From Tricholoma matsutake (taxonomy: Eukaryota > Basidiomycota > Agaricomycetes > Agaricales > Tricholomataceae): DNA of 64,000 nucleotides. This document shows positions 1 to 10,848 of this stretch, piece after piece (the stretch's first letter is position 1; each line of letters opens with the position of its first letter). The stretch lies in assembly GCA_026075535.2 (NCBI GenBank), contig AP026546.1:9858001-9922000 (forward strand). Reading direction: 5' to 3'. The notes beneath the pieces were generated by a model, which did not search any database, was not told the DNA's origin, and saw nothing but the letters and a program-made list of their open reading frames with translations. Made by a program: the position numbers and the translations under genes.

Positions 1-94
1 TATACTACACATTACAGGGATTGGGGACGCACCTAGCAAAGGGAAATCCAAGGAGAAAACTCTAAGGATCCCTTTGCCGATGCCCAGTATATGT

Positions 95-365
95 GAAGAC
101 AACAAAAATCAAATAATAACCTAAAAATAGAAAAGGTGGAGATAGGCAGATCAAGGCCGCCAAATGACATCATACCAAGGGGTAGATGTTGGAAGGGTGC
201 TCTGCCTCTAAATATAAAACTGTCAACATGCACAAACATGATAGAAAGGGAAATTAGTAATAAAATCCGGAAAAATCATAGAAAATGAAGAATAGAATAA
301 AATGAAGTGAGGAAAATATAGAATGAATGTAAAAAATAGGAGAAACACACAGGGCACCCCCCTAG
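95..365. repeat. Left arm of a long inverted repeat (partner 2,060-2,330)
   Basis: This segment reappears in reverse complement at about 2,060-2,330 with moderate divergence; both arms share the stretch around the words gcatgttgacagttttatat and atttagaggtgg. The two arms bracket roughly 1.7 kb without a convincing gene. It may be the terminal repeats of an old non-autonomous DNA element or two independent copies of one family in opposite orientation. No target duplication was recognised. Confidence 0.6.
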
Positions 366-399
366 TCCTCCTAGTCCCCTTACACCCACAAGCAGGGGC

Positions 400-1030
400 T
401 TTTAGCAGTGTTGGGGGTTGATCATGGGGTGCCCATCATTGTTGTCAATAGTAAAATTACTACCTGAAATTTTTGTTGTTAGCAACAAGAAAATGAAATG
501 AGAAAAGAAAAAACCAGCCCAAGAGATATGTCAACATCTCTTGGGCCATCATCAGCCTGTTCCTCATTGCTTTTGTCATTGTTGCCCATGTTGTTGTTGT
601 TCATCCTCCTCTCCATCCCTGTCCCTGTCATCCCATCTTGTTGCTCCCCATTTCCACCTTGCAAGCCGTTGTCCGCAGTGATGGCTGTAGGTGCTGTGAT
701 GGTGGTGGTGATGGTGATGGTGGTGATGGTGGTGGTGGTTTGATGTCCATTGTCATCCTCCCCCTTCATAGTTCATCATTATCATTCATTGTTCTTCTCC
801 CTTCACCCCTCACATCTCCATCTCCTTTTCATTGTTCATTGTTCCCCTTCCTGTTATCCCTCATTGTTGGCTGATAGCATCTGTGATCCACCTCATGAGC
901 AGTGGCTTGCAGGGCTAGGGTGGGTGCTGAGCCATTCATTGTTGTCCCTGTCATCATTTCTCCATTATAAGTCATCCATCCTGTGAGCAGGGGCTTGCAG
1001 CAGTGGGCTCTCCTGGTCCCATCCTGGGTC
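400..1030 (-). repeat. Dispersed repeat family, copy 1 (second copy 41,940-42,420)
   Basis: The segment is clearly related to 41,940-42,420; both share a block around gtcaatagtaaaat and later the block gagcaggggcttgcagcagtggg-like, in the same order. Read on the minus strand it contains the hairpin plus intron-like module found elsewhere: a GGCCCAAGAGATG hairpin at 517-547, then CTAAC, then TTTCAG followed by GTAGTAATTTTAC. Its short reading frames are trinucleotide-rich (gtt, ggt) and are not credible proteins. Confidence 0.6.
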
Positions 1031-1155
1031 ATTGTAAGTGCAACCAAAGGTTCAGACACTACAGTCATACTAGTATGGGAGATCCAAAGTATGATTGAGT
1101 ACTTTAGAGATACATCACTACTCACCTAGTGTGGGGGATCCAAAGAGATTACTCT

Positions 1156-1370
1156 GCACAGCTGGGGCTGACCTGTGTTTCCATGTGAAACACAGGTCTC
1201 AGAAACATGTTTTGTGACTTCTAATCCATGTTTCCTTGGGATAACCATTACATAATCACCTTTTTGGCAGTGCTTACATAAGGTGTTTCTCAAGGAAACA
1301 CATCAAAGTCACAAAACACGTTTTTGAGGCCTGTGTTTTCATGGGAAACACAGGCCAGCCCCAGCTGTGC
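1156..1370. mobile_element. Foldback MITE, about 215 bp
   Basis: The ends are GCACAGCTGGGGCTG and its exact reverse complement, and the inverted similarity continues inward for about 70 bp on each side (the blocks around cctgtgtttcc and ggaaacacagg). Each arm also contains a small internal hairpin, acctgtgtttc/gaaacacaggt. This is the structure of a foldback-type miniature inverted-repeat element. No coding capacity is present. A target duplication is not evident. Confidence 0.7.
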
Positions 1371-2059
1371 TGAGGAACCCCTTACTAGGTGGGACTACTA
1401 CATACATGTATGACTAGCTGACCTCATGTATCCCACATGTATCACCTCATGCATCACCTCATGCCTTTAGCTGATGTGACCCTGATACTTTGCAACACTT
1501 TGAAGGACTTTGTGATGCTTTGTGGGTTGTTGCAGGGCTTTGTAGACCTTCAGGACACTTCAGGGACCTTCATAGACATTGAGGGGGGTAGACCACATCC
1601 AGGAGATATGGCAGGTGTCCCCCTGTTCAGGTTGTGATGTCCTCATTGCAAAGATCTGGGTAATGGAGTGGCTTAGTGGGGTGGAGTGTCAAAAGTAGGG
1701 TTGGTGCTGTCTAGTTGTGTTTCCCATCAATACCTGCATTGTCAAGGTGCAATCCACCATCCAAAAACAACTTCAAAAGATCCTTGGAGCTCTGGTAGTA
1801 GCTTCAATGTATGCAGTATCATAGTTGAGTGTCCTTTTGGACTGACCATGCTCATTGTGTGGATGATCTGCAGAAGGGGGGAGAGTCACAAAAAAGAGGA
1901 ATTGTTGGGGGCTAAAACTTGAAGGAATTGAAAGAGGGTTTTCGAAGTTAAGAATTAAAAATTTTGAGGTGATGGTGGACCTCCAAATAATGGGGGGAAA
2001 AGGAGGGGGAGTTCAGTGCATGAGAATGGGTGACAATATTGTCATACCACTGAAGATGG
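1371..2059. other. No gene recognised
   Basis: The stretch between the foldback element and the right inverted arm contains only short unsupported reading frames and a few direct repeats such as the cacctcatgcat motif near 1,440. Nothing in it resembles a known family. Confidence 0.5.
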
Positions 2060-2330
2060 TGCATTGTTGTAAGGGGACTAGGGGGTGCCCCTATTTTTTT
2101 ATGTTCATCCTATATTTTCCCTCACTTCATTTTCTTCTATTTTTCATTTTCTATGATTTTTCCTTATTTTATTACTAATTTTCCTTTCTATCACATTTGT
2201 GCATGTTGACAGTTTTATATTTAGAGGTGGAGTACCCTTTCCAACATGTACCCCTTGGTATGATGTCATTCAGTGGCCTTGATCTGCCTATCTCCACCTT
2301 TTCTATTTCTAGGTTATTATTTGATTGCTG
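2060..2330. repeat. Right arm of the long inverted repeat (partner 95-365)
   Basis: Reverse-complement counterpart of 95-365; see that entry. The arm ends near the homopolymer G run at about 2,430, after which similarity to the left arm is lost. Confidence 0.6.
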
Positions 2331-3082
2331 GCAGACAACCTGGGCGAGGAATGTGACTTGACCCTGCAAAAGGTTGTTGTCAAAGTTTTTGAGCTCTTCA
2401 AACTGATGGCTCAACAGGAATGGCTTTTGTGGGGGGGGGGAACCTTTGTTTATGGACTTGAGTGAGCCGCAATCCAACCCCCGAGCAGTGGCTTGTGGGG
2501 GAATGAGCTGCCTGTGGTGAGGGTAGTGAAATGAAAGGTGGTGGAGTTCAAGGCAGGCTAGGATGGGGAGGACATAGTGCTTTGAAGTCCAGTCCCAAGA
2601 ACTGAGGACCAGACTGAACCAAACTGACATTTGTAACCAGTCCTGGTTCGACCAGGTCTTCAAGCAGTCTGGTTCTTGGTTCTCATTTTCCTCAACACTT
2701 ACTAAAACTGTTGAGAGCTGGTCTAGACCAGTTCTAGATCAAACTTATGGTCCCTAGCTAACAGATAACAAATATATACATGTCTGTACAATGATACAAT
2801 ACAATTTACATATCTTGTAGTTAAAAAATAGGGCATTCCCAAATGAAAAGAGTGAAAAGTGAGCTGTTTAAATACTGCGACATGAGCACAGACCATTTGT
2901 ACCTGTTTGCATGGTCACACACTCCCGTTTATGCATATTTTACATCTTTGGTTTATATGTTTTCATTTATTTGTACTGCAGTGCAACACATTTCAACTTT
3001 GTGACTTGCTTTCTCTCCCACATCCACCATGACTGCAACCTATTGAAAGTTGGAATGGGGTCCAAACAATGCACAAAACAGT

Positions 3083-3183
3083 GCCCAAACGATAGCTGGA
3101 TGTTGTTTGGGCCCAGGTAAAGAACTTTCTTTCTATTTCATAAGAATTATGACTAACTAATGACTTTTTGGTTTGTATTTTAG
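3083..3183 (+). repeat. Hairpin plus intron-like module
   Basis: A hairpin formed by GCCCAAACGAT and its near complement (3,083-3,115) is followed directly by GTAAAG at 3,117, a CTAAC branch-like motif near 3,152, and TTTTAG at 3,178-3,183, then GTTCTAACTTACTAG. The distance from donor-like to acceptor-like site is 67 bp, typical of a fungal intron. The same arrangement recurs at about nine other places in the window. Confidence 0.6.
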
Positions 3184-3219
3184 GTTCTAACTTACTAGAC
3201 TAACAACGAGCTGCCCCCC

Positions 3220-3560
3220 ACTGCCGCCATGAGCCCTCTCTGCTTGTGGGGTAGACATGGGGTGCAGGGTGATGTGGCAATGCCAACAACAAGAATTGGT
3301 GAATGGAGGGAATCAATGGAATGGGGGAATCGATGAACAGGAGCCAACCATGAACACTGCGAACCCAATGCTGACACACCAATGAACTCCACTGCCACTA
3401 TGAGCCCTCTGTGCTTGTGGGGTGGACATGGGGTGCAGGGTGATGTGGCAATGCCAACAACAAAAATTGGTGAATGAGGGGAATCGACAAAATGGGGGGA
3501 TCAATGAATGGGAGCCAACCATGAACACAATAAACCCAACACCAACACACCAATGAACCC
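3220..3560. repeat. Tandem duplication, period 171 bp
   Basis: Two consecutive copies start at 3,220 and 3,391, each beginning actgccgccatgagccctct or a close variant and continuing through ggtgcagggtgatgtggca. They are followed by a related ccaatgcc-rich tract up to about 3,680. The tandem lies wholly inside the hAT-like element. Confidence 0.8.
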
Positions 3561-4160
3561 AACTCCACCCATGCCAATGCCACATCAATGCTGTCAATGC
3601 TGCCCATGGCAATGATGCCAGCAATGCCCATGTCAATGCTGCCAACTCCATGTCAACACCACCAATACCATGGACCCTCCCTGCATGGGCCACATCCAGC
3701 TTTGTGAGCCCCTACTCGTGGAGTGGATCACAAGTATTGTTTCTTTTTTTTTGGTCTAGCCCTGCTATGAATCGCAAGTGTCATTTCTTTTTCATTTCAT
3801 AGTTGTATATTATTACCACTATAAGTAGTATATGTAGTTGTATATAACTGGTCCTGACCAGGCACTGACTGGTCAGGACTGAAGTCAGTTCTGGACTGGT
3901 TAAAACTGGTCCTGTAGAGTCCGGTCTGGTTTTTTGTACCTTTGTGAAATATATAGAACTGGTCTGGTCCCAGTTCTCTCCTGAAAGGGTGAAAAAACTG
4001 GACTGGACCGGATCTCAAAGCACTAGGAGGACAAGGTGGAGCCCAAGCAGAGGAAGTTTGTAAATAGTGGACTGCTCAATTTTGAGGGACTGGTAAGTCC
4101 TCAAAATTAAATTAAATTTCTGAGCTGTACTAACGAGATGTGCTGTAGTGCAATCATTGT

Positions 4161-4179
4161 GCTGGGTTCAAGTCCCAGC
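4161..4179 (+). other. tRNA-like T-arm / B-box
   Basis: GCTGGGTTCAAGTCCCAGC folds into a perfect 5-bp T-stem with the loop TTCAAGT and matches the RNA polymerase III B-box. The preceding 40 bp do not fold into a full tRNA, so this is more likely a SINE or tRNA relic than a functional tRNA gene. Confidence 0.4.
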
Positions 4180-4420
4180 CATGCTGCATTGTTGAGGAGG
4201 GGGCTCCAAAGTGCATCAAGTGCACCCAGGAGGCACAGGGGTGCTATTGGGAGGTGGTGTTGAGAAAGGGTATTCAGAAGGGCGAGGGGAACAAGGTTGG
4301 GGAAGCGACAAGTGGGGGCTCAAAACAGGCACCCAAAACCAGGCATGAAGGTCATTCAAAGTAATTTCATAGTGTACACTAACCTATTTTTTGGATTGTG
4401 AAGTGCCTTGAATCCACATC

Positions 4421-4624
4421 ATGGGCCCCATCAAGGAAGTCGAACCAGTCACAGGACCTTCAAAACCAGTGAAGGAGAGAAAGAGGGTGTTGAAGGTAAA
4501 GGGAAAGGCAAAGGCAAAGGAGGTCCAGGGGCTTGAGGAGGCTGAGGCTGTGGATGAGGAGTGTGTGATGCATTGCCAGATCCTCACAGAGAAATTGGCA
4601 GGCATGAAGGTTGAGTTGGAGTAG
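4421..4624 (+). CDS. Short Lys/Glu-rich reading frame, uncertain
   Basis: An ATG-initiated 67-codon frame encodes a highly charged peptide (a VKGKAKAKEVQG-like stretch followed by acidic residues). It sits just beyond the 3' end of a minus-strand gypsy relic. Antisense, charged frames near the 3' end also occur in the gypsy remnant at 54,856-63,116, so it may be a remnant of a similar antisense frame. I recognise no domain and it may not be expressed. Confidence 0.2.
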   Translation: MGPIKEVEPVTGPSKPVKERKRVLKVKGKAKAKEVQGLEEAEAVDEECVMHCQILTEKLAGMKVELE

Positions 4625-4739
4625 GCAGATAGAAGTGGTGGAGGAAATGTTGGAGGAGTAGGGACTTTTATTTTCTTTACTAAAATAATATTCAATGGGA
4701 AGTGAAAAATAAAAGCAAAACAGGATTTAAGGGAAAGGC

Positions 4740-6100
4740 TCAGTAGATCATCATGGCCAAAAAACCCTTTGGGAGTTTGCACAACCATTGCTATAATGCA
4801 ATATTGCAACTTGTATTGTACACTAAAAGAAATCAAAGTCATAGGTAAGTAATCGCAAACAAGGAAAAGAGAATAATTGATCATCTTCAGAGTCTGGAAT
4901 GTCATCGGGCATATCTTCATCAATGTCGGTGGTATTTTGAAGTGCTTCTAGTTGATTAGCATCAATGTCGAGAAAGTTTGGGGGAAGGGGAATGGATTTT
5001 TGTGCTAGGTATGGCAGAAGTCAAAATGTGGCAGCAGGCTGATGGAGTACTGATCCATCAAGTTCGCAGAGAATATAGGCTCCACCATAGTTTCATTCAA
5101 TAGCAATGAGTGGGCCAAGATATCATGCACACATCTTGCAGTTGAGGGACTTTTTGATCTGTGTATTTCAAAGTAGCACTAAATCACCTTTTTCAAAGTT
5201 GTAGTCATGCATTGTATGTTTGTGAACAAGTTTGAAATGTGCCAAAAAAACCTTTGAATAAAGAATTTCAAGGTTGATCAAATATGAAGCTCCAGAGATG
5301 TCGAGCAGGATGAGGGGATGTGATCCCATAACTGTGAAATAAGGAGAACAACCCATATGTCTATGATCCATAACTTGTTCTGCCCAAAACACAGAGTGTG
5401 CTCCTGCTGACCATTTGCTCTGAACTCCATCAACTGCTTTGAATAGAGATTGTCGAATGTTGAAGTGGGCTTGTTCAACAAGTCCATTGGCATGAGAATT
5501 GTATCTGCTGATTTGCATGTGGTTGATATGGTATTGTTTCACAAGATACTCCATTGCTGCAAAAAATGCAGAACCATTATCAGTGATGATTTCATGTAGA
5601 GATCCCCATTGACAAATGATGTCCCAAAGATCCAGTCACCAAGGGTCATGGCATTTTTGCATCTGAGCTTTCACCATTCTGGATAGGCTGTCAATGAACA
5701 TTGACCTTGAATGATATACTTGAATCTGTTTGATGGGGGCATTTGCATCGTGTCAATGTAGACTTTGCTGAAAAGTGGTGCTGGGGTTGCCACTGTAGGT
5801 GGGATAAGAAGATTTCGAGTTTGTCGAATCTGGCAGAGGTGGCAGGTACAGATAAACCATGCAATGTTGGCTTTCATGTTAGGCCACCAAAATTGTAGGG
5901 AAATGACAGATTTTGTAGCAAAAATCATCTTGTGTCTGATATTATTGTGTGCTGCATGAATTATTTCAAGACAATGTTCAGGGATTGTGACAATCTTGTG
6001 AGCTCTGTGGGAGTCCTTTCTCCACAGTTTGCCTGAGTCTAAGAAGAATTTGGTGCTATATTGGACAAAGGTAGCATATTTGGAATCTGATAAGTCTGGG
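4740..6100 (-). pseudogene. Ty3/gypsy integrase region, degenerate
   Basis: Reading on the minus strand from 6,100 downwards, the frames show first a zinc-binding integrase segment (FWWPNMKANIAWFICTCHLC, 5,870-5,790), then the catalytic core: YIDTMQMPPSNRFKYI near 5,730, ITDNGSAF near 5,590, and GLVEQAHFNIRQS near 5,470. After the core come an integrase C-terminal stretch (DYNFEKGDLVLL, near 5,170) and a tail resembling FCELDGSVL near 5,060. The first Asp, the TDNG Asp and the Glu of the DDE triad are all visible. Frameshifts and stops separate the pieces, and neither gag, protease nor reverse transcriptase is seen nearby. It is a 5'-truncated relic, not an active element. Confidence 0.75.
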
Positions 6101-6438
6101 GGTCATACCAAATCATCTAACCATGTTGAGAATGACACCGTGAGTGCATACAAACACTGTATTGCCATATATGGATCTTGGCACATATTTGATATGTGCC
6201 CTATATTTAGTGCATCCCTTTGAGGTGCATGTTTGTATCCAGGTCACAGATACCTTTATACCATTTTTTATCTAACATGGCTCATATATATACAGTAGAT
6301 AGATACCTGACCACCTCAGTCGCTTATACAGAGACTGAAGTGAGTACTGACATTATTATTTAGTAGTGAACAATTACTTACTGTACTTACAGTTCACTCT
6401 TATTGTAATAATAATTGTATTAGGATTGATTTTTTACA
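6101..6438 (+). mobile_element. Probable copia 5' LTR remnant
   Basis: The segment ends in TTTTTTACA directly before a primer-binding site (6,439-6,449) and upstream of a copia gag, which is the position of a 5' LTR. The left boundary is not determined because no partner LTR is in the window. Confidence 0.35.
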
Positions 6439-6449
6439 GGTTATGGGCC
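6439..6449 (+). promoter_or_regulatory. Primer-binding site, initiator-tRNA-Met anticodon type
   Basis: GGTTATGGGCC follows the putative LTR end immediately. It is complementary to GGCCCATAACC, the anticodon arm of a eukaryotic initiator tRNA-Met with its CAT anticodon. Priming by a half-tRNA of this type is known for Ty1/copia elements. The intact copia element in this window uses the same sequence. Confidence 0.55.
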
Positions 6450-6654
6450 ACTCCAGTCACTTTTAGACGATGGTAGAAGACCTCCTAGCCACTCAATGTT
6501 TACCTATGTCACTTTTGATCAGACTGCTAGATCACTTAGATCTTGGATCACAACTTAACGGAACCAGGCTTCCCAACCCATTTCCCTTCCCTTTGTCTTT
6601 TGACATCTTTCTGCTTGCCACTTGTCTGTGATTACCACTTCTATTTTTCTCAGT

Positions 6655-7197
6655 ATGACTGCCAAAACAAACCCACCATCTATTTCTCTCATCAAATTAT
6701 CCATTCAATATTTGGGGGAGAAGTTGGACAAGCTCAAGTCTAATTACAAAGAATGGTCGAGGAGATCATGATCACTCTCTTGCTGAATGGACTCTACAAA
6801 TATGTGACTGGTGATATTACCTCACCTGCATCTACAGAAACCCATACTCTTGCGAACTGGGCAGCTAACTCACATCTGGCATACACGTTTCTCACTTCCA
6901 GTGTTTTTCCATCTGAATACCCATTCCTTGATATCAAGAAGGGCCCCGATGTGAATTGGAAGACCCTTCAGAACCATCATCAGAAGGAAAGTCCAGTCTG
7001 CCAGGTCCAACTGCTCCAACAGGCGCTTGCCATCCAATGCTCAAAGGATGTGCCGCTCCCTGAAACAGCAGAGAAGATTTGCACCCTCATTGAGCGTGCT
7101 TTTGCCATGGGGGACATAAAAATGGACCTCCTCTGTTGTATTGCCCTCCTTAACTCCCATAGCAACAACTTCCCACATGTGTGATCCATCATATCCT
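6655..7197 (+). pseudogene. Ty1/copia gag, N-terminal part
   Basis: An ATG at 6,655 opens a frame with the copia gag signature LGEKLDKLKSNYKEWSR; after a frameshift near 6,765 the second frame continues with ITLLLNGLYKYVTGD. It runs on to MGDIKMDLLCCIALLNSHSN, which is nearly identical to the minus-strand gag relic at about 17,240 (MGDIKADLLCCIALLNSLSD). The gag is then interrupted near 7,200 by a dispersed repeat and resumes with a zinc knuckle at about 8,740. Broken by frameshift, stops and the insertion. Confidence 0.7.
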
Positions 7198-7199
7198 GT

Positions 7200-8560
7200 G
7201 ATGATGATGCTCAACCCGGAAACCCAAACAAAACCCACAAAAAGGCTTTGAATGGTATAATGTGAGTCAGAGGAAGGATGCAAGGCCCTCTAAATGTCAC
7301 CTGTCAGATTGACTGTCAAATAGCCATAAAAGGACTGCTTGTCAAAGCAGTTCAAAGCTAAAAGAATGTGTTTTGAGAGGTTGCAATGATTTTTGAGATG
7401 TCGTGATATTTTTCAAAGAAGTTTCGAGGAATTTTGAGTGCGCAAATATGTTCAGATGCAAGATCGGGGGACTAGACAAGTAGTAGAAGCAACGCAAAGG
7501 TGAATCGAGGGAAATGAGAGCAAAAATAGTGTAATGCAAGGAATTTCAAGGAATTTCAAGGAAGTTTCAAGTAAAACACCAAACTTCAGACTGAATAAGA
7601 CTAAACTAAACTCTCAAATCACTGTGATCTGGGAGGAAGACGATGACTTTCTTGTTTTTCTTTGTATCTAGTACATCTTTTTATATAAAATAAGGAAAGT
7701 ACCTAAAAAGGCTAGAGAACATGAGGCAAACATGTGGAAAACTCAAGGCAAAAGACAATATAAGTATATCAGAACAATAAAGCAAGCCTAGAAAGGGTGA
7801 ATATAACACATGATGAAGAAATAATAAGAAAGAATAGCTAAAACTGGACTGTCCTTGTTATAAATTGAATAAAACATCGGAAACTGCTTCGAGTGGATTG
7901 TATGCATGCACATGCAGTTGAAATGTGTGCAAGATACTTGAGATAGTGTCCCATGTGTCCAGCATGTGTCCGAAGATTGTTTGAATAGGAAATATTGTGT
8001 CCGACGATGTTTTTTGAGGTTTGATGTTTTTCGAAGATTGTTGAAGTTTCTTCAGACTTCGTTTGTGGCCCAAAATCGATGCAATATTATTCAACAATGG
8101 TAGGGAATATGTCTGGCATGTGTGCGATGACCATTCGGATAGCAATATAGTGTCCAATGTCTATTTGCGATGTTCAATGATTTTTGAAGTCAGTCGAGGA
8201 AATACCAGACTTGTTCAAAGGCTGATATCGCTGCAATATTGCTCGAAACTGGTTCGGAACCCATTGATGATGTTCCAAGTGTATATCCTGAGCTGTACAA
8301 AGGTCAGGGGAATTGTATTATGGCAGCCAAAGGCATACAAAGAATTTTGAGGTGTTGCAAAGAATTTCAAAATGTTGCAAAGGATTTTGAAGCATTCTCG
8401 TGACTTTGTAGAGGTTTGTAGAGGTTTGTAGAGGTTTGTATGGGTTTGTAGAGCTTTGGAGGGGTTCATATGGGTTTGTAGAGCTTTGTAGAGGTCTGTA
8501 AAACTTTATAGAGCTTCAACAATGATTGTAGATGTGTTTTCCGAGCTTGAATGACAAGGT
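7200..8560 (-). repeat. Dispersed 0.9-1.3-kb repeat, minus-orientation copy (LTR-like)
   Basis: This segment is closely related, in the same orientation, to 21,980-23,166; both start near gctcaaccc(g/a)gaaaccc and share the stretch around tatctagtacatct. In reverse complement it is related, more distantly, to 29,207-30,090 and 63,113-64,000. The body holds short tandem words such as gatttttgaggtgttgcaa. It lies between two halves of a copia gag. Its size, lack of coding and dispersal suggest a solo LTR or other non-autonomous element, but no target duplication was established. Confidence 0.6.
8395..8525. repeat. Minisatellite, gaggtttgta-type units
   Basis: About ten imperfect units of 10-20 bp built from gaggtttgta, gggtttgta and gagctttgta follow one another. 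It forms the tail of the preceding dispersed repeat. Confidence 0.75.
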
Positions 8561-8890
8561 GGACCTATCAGCAACATTGCTGCCTCAACCACCAGTTCTC
8601 CATATGGGTCAAGGATATCCGCCTGTTCCTAGAGAATGAACAGTCACTTCTTGAGAACAACCAGCATAATGATTCTTGCCCCACCATTGCACTTACCGCT
8701 TGAGTCAAACCCAACAAATCACCTAACATACCCACCTGCAGAAACCCTGTCTGTAAAAGGTCTGGGCATACTACAGAGTACTGCATCAAGCCTGGAGGAG
8801 GCATGGCCAGGAAGACCATTGACAAATCCAAAGCTGCATGGAAGTTGGCACTCGAGAAGAAGGCACCAGGTTCTACTAGCTCCAAGTTTT
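8560..8890 (+). pseudogene. Ty1/copia gag zinc-knuckle fragment
   Basis: In one plus-strand frame near 8,740-8,790 the peptide CRNPVCKRSGHTTEYC forms a C-x4-C-x4-H-x4-C zinc knuckle, followed by a basic GKTIDKSKAAWKLALEKK-like tail. A homologous knuckle, CRNPICKKPSHPIEYC, occurs on the minus strand near 17,050, so the two belong to one copia family. This is the continuation of the gag at 6,655-7,197 beyond the inserted repeat. It ends abruptly at about 8,890 against an oppositely oriented copia relic. Confidence 0.65.
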
Positions 8891-9983
8891 GTGGAAGTAA
8901 ACACAGGATTTGCAGGAGAGGCAAGTGAATCCCCATTCAATCATCTGGGTCTGGTTCCAGATACAGCCACTTTGTTTCATGCCATATAAGCCACATTGAA
9001 GTTTCCACACCCAGTCCTCCTTTCTGGGTTCCTCAAAACCGATGGGTTGTTGCATGTACTGGACCTTGTCATCGGGCAAGAGGGCATAGAGGAGTGTTGT
9101 CTTCACATCGATCTGCTGGGTGTCCCAACCTAAGGAGGCCACAATGTGGAGGAGAATTCTCCAAAATTCCATGTGTGCAGTAGGTGAGGTAATTTTGGCA
9201 TAGTCCTTACCATAGATCTACTCAAAACCTTTGAAGACAAGGTGCACCTTCCATCTAACTGCATGTCCCAGCTCATCCTGTTTGATGTGGAACACTGGCT
9301 TCCCCTTCCAAATATGATTCCCTTGTGGGACTTCAGATTGAGGAATAAGTTTGTAGACCCCCATGTCCTTCAGAGATTTCAGCTCATCTCTATACCCCAC
9401 TTTCTGCCATGCAGCATCTACCAAGTTCTTTGCTTCATCCCAAGTCCTAGGCTCGTCCTCAAATTGTAATGACTCCAGATCAAAATTAGTCATCTCTGAG
9501 ATCAGGGCCAGAAGTTCATGTGCCTGATCACCAAGATCAAGGTTCTTGAATGCAAGTCAGAGATCATCAATGACATCATTGCCAGCAGCAGGGGCATCTG
9601 GGTGATCAGCTTGGGACACGGGCTGTTTGGTGGTGTGGTGCTCTCAGTGTATTTCCTTAATATGAGCTGTGCTCTCTTTGGATTCTAACTGCCGCTTTGG
9701 TGCATGTAGTGGGAGGTCCACTGGCTGGGTTCCATTCAGTTGGTATGGGTATGCATGAAGAGCGATGTAGAGGTATAGGTGCTGGTGGTGCAGCAGTATC
9801 TGAGCTGGAAGGTGTGTGGGAAATGGTAGGCTCAATGTTGTCCTCCTTGTCATTATCATATGGAAGGATAGGCATTGAGGTAGTGGGATTCTCAGGAGGT
9901 GCATCCTGGGCCAGTGGAGTGTGTCCCTCATGACTCTCAATGAAATGGACATGATACAAGCTATGCATTTTTTGGGTAGTACG
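8876..9983 (-). pseudogene. Ty1/copia reverse transcriptase region, degenerate
   Basis: Minus-strand frames read, from 9,983 downwards, a Pro/Ser-rich linker (SHEGHTPLAQDAPPENPTTS), then the start of the reverse transcriptase (EPRTWDEAKNLVDAAWQKVG at about 9,460; GNHIWKGKPVFHIKQDELGH; VRWKVHLVFKGFE). After a frame change it continues with LGWDTQQIDVKTTLLYALLP and KLQCGLYGMKQSGCIW, the copia fingers and palm region. The YVDD box and RNase H are missing because the sequence stops at about 8,876. The upstream part of the same element continues at 16,171, beyond the inserted gypsy element. Several stops and frameshifts make it inactive. Confidence 0.75.
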
Positions 9984-10385
9984 TGTTAGGAAACCACCCC
10001 ATTACCTAATAAAATTTCATTTTTATTTTATTATGTCGAATTACGCTACATGACGCCAAATGATGCTACACTTTGATAGCATGAGAATTTTATTTCGCAT
10101 GCATCAATATGTACATGCATGTATGAACACGTTGGTAACAACAATATACAATATATGTAACATAGTATATAAACCTTAAATATACGCCTAGGAGACCCCA
10201 GTTGTGTTCTCTTAGATATTCCACCTACACTTTCAGTGTGAAAAGCCTTTGTCAACAAACTCATCTATTAATAATCCCTTGCATCAAAACCATCAATTTC
10301 CCCATCACAAGCATGGATCCTGCCCCCTTCTTGTAGAGAGAACCCACATGGTCTTAGCTAGCAGATAGTGGGTGTTGCCCTAACA
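9984..10385 (+). repeat. 5' LTR of gypsy copy A
   Basis: The repeat starts TGTTAGGAAACC and ends GCCCTAACA, so it has TGTTAG/CTAACA inverted ends. It is the same length as the 3' LTR (15,769-16,170). It carries a TATA box and a probable transcription start, described separately. Confidence 0.92.
10166..10212 (+). promoter_or_regulatory. LTR promoter: TATA box and probable RNA start
   Basis: TATATAAA at 10,166-10,173 is followed 28 bases later by GTTGTGTTCT at 10,201-10,210. The latter is complementary to the sequence right after the LTR (10,386-10,397), as expected if it is the 5' end of the RNA in a self-priming retrotransposon. The start site is inferred, not measured. Confidence 0.6.
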
Positions 10386-10397
10386 GAAGAACACAAC
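10386..10397 (+). promoter_or_regulatory. Probable self-priming primer-binding site
   Basis: GAAGAACACAAC follows the LTR without the usual TGG of a tRNA-primed site. Its last ten bases are the exact complement of GTTGTGTTCT in the R region of the LTR. Tf1 and sushi chromoviruses are known to prime reverse transcription with their own RNA 5' end. The same site is conserved in copy C (49,783-49,794). Confidence 0.6.
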
Positions 10398-10848
10398 TTC
10401 CCATATCAGTGCGCCTTCTCTTACTTGCGCATACATCATTGTTTCACTGCGCCACATCCGATTACTCATCCTTTCGGCACGAGCCGGAAGTACTTGTATA
10501 TACGTAATCTACCTTTTCTTCCATAAGCCGACGCCAGGCCTCGCCTTACATTGCGACCGCCAGTGATCGAGAGGCAGTACTCATCATTAGGACAGCTGCA
10601 ACCAGACAACTGATTGGATCTGGTTTAGTTATGATTTACATCACTCTATTTGGATGACTATTTTAGTTACAAGCTGAATTCAGTGTTATCCCTGAGATCA
10701 GGCACTGTTGGAAGGGTTATTGATCCGAAGTGTCAAAATAGGTGCCTGACGATCGACAAATGATCACATAACCCATAAACGTTTGGAGAGGTCTCGAAGA
10801 AAATTTTTGAATTTGTGGAAGAAGTGATTCATCACAGATTCTACAATT
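10398..10848 (+). other. Leader of gypsy copy A
   Basis: Untranslated leader between primer-binding site and gag start. It has a counterpart in copy C (about 49,427-49,782). No separate gene is seen. Confidence 0.6.

Larger units (their letters stand above)
2575..4025. mobile_element. hAT-like non-autonomous element with 8-bp target duplication
   Basis: The ends are inverted: TAGTGCTTTGAAGTCC on the left and the complement of TAGTGCTTTGAGATCC on the right. They are flanked by a perfect 8-bp direct duplication GGAGGACA (2,567-2,574 and 4,026-4,033). An 8-bp duplication with TAG-type ends is characteristic of the hAT superfamily. The terminal parts are rich in repeated ggtcctg/accagt words and match the 840-bp elements at 18,898 and 57,594. 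This copy is longer because its middle carries an intron-like module (3,083-3,183) and a 171-bp tandem duplication. It encodes no transposase. Confidence 0.85.

Noticed and set aside
479..874. Overlapping His/Thr- or Ser/Val-rich reading frames near the left end
   Set aside because: They arise from ggt/gtt trinucleotide runs in a dispersed repeat, occur on both strands and have no domain.
3220..3680. A CRISPR-like or centromeric satellite array
   Set aside because: Only two units of 171 bp plus a degenerate tract, inside a hAT-like element; no spacers and no long array.
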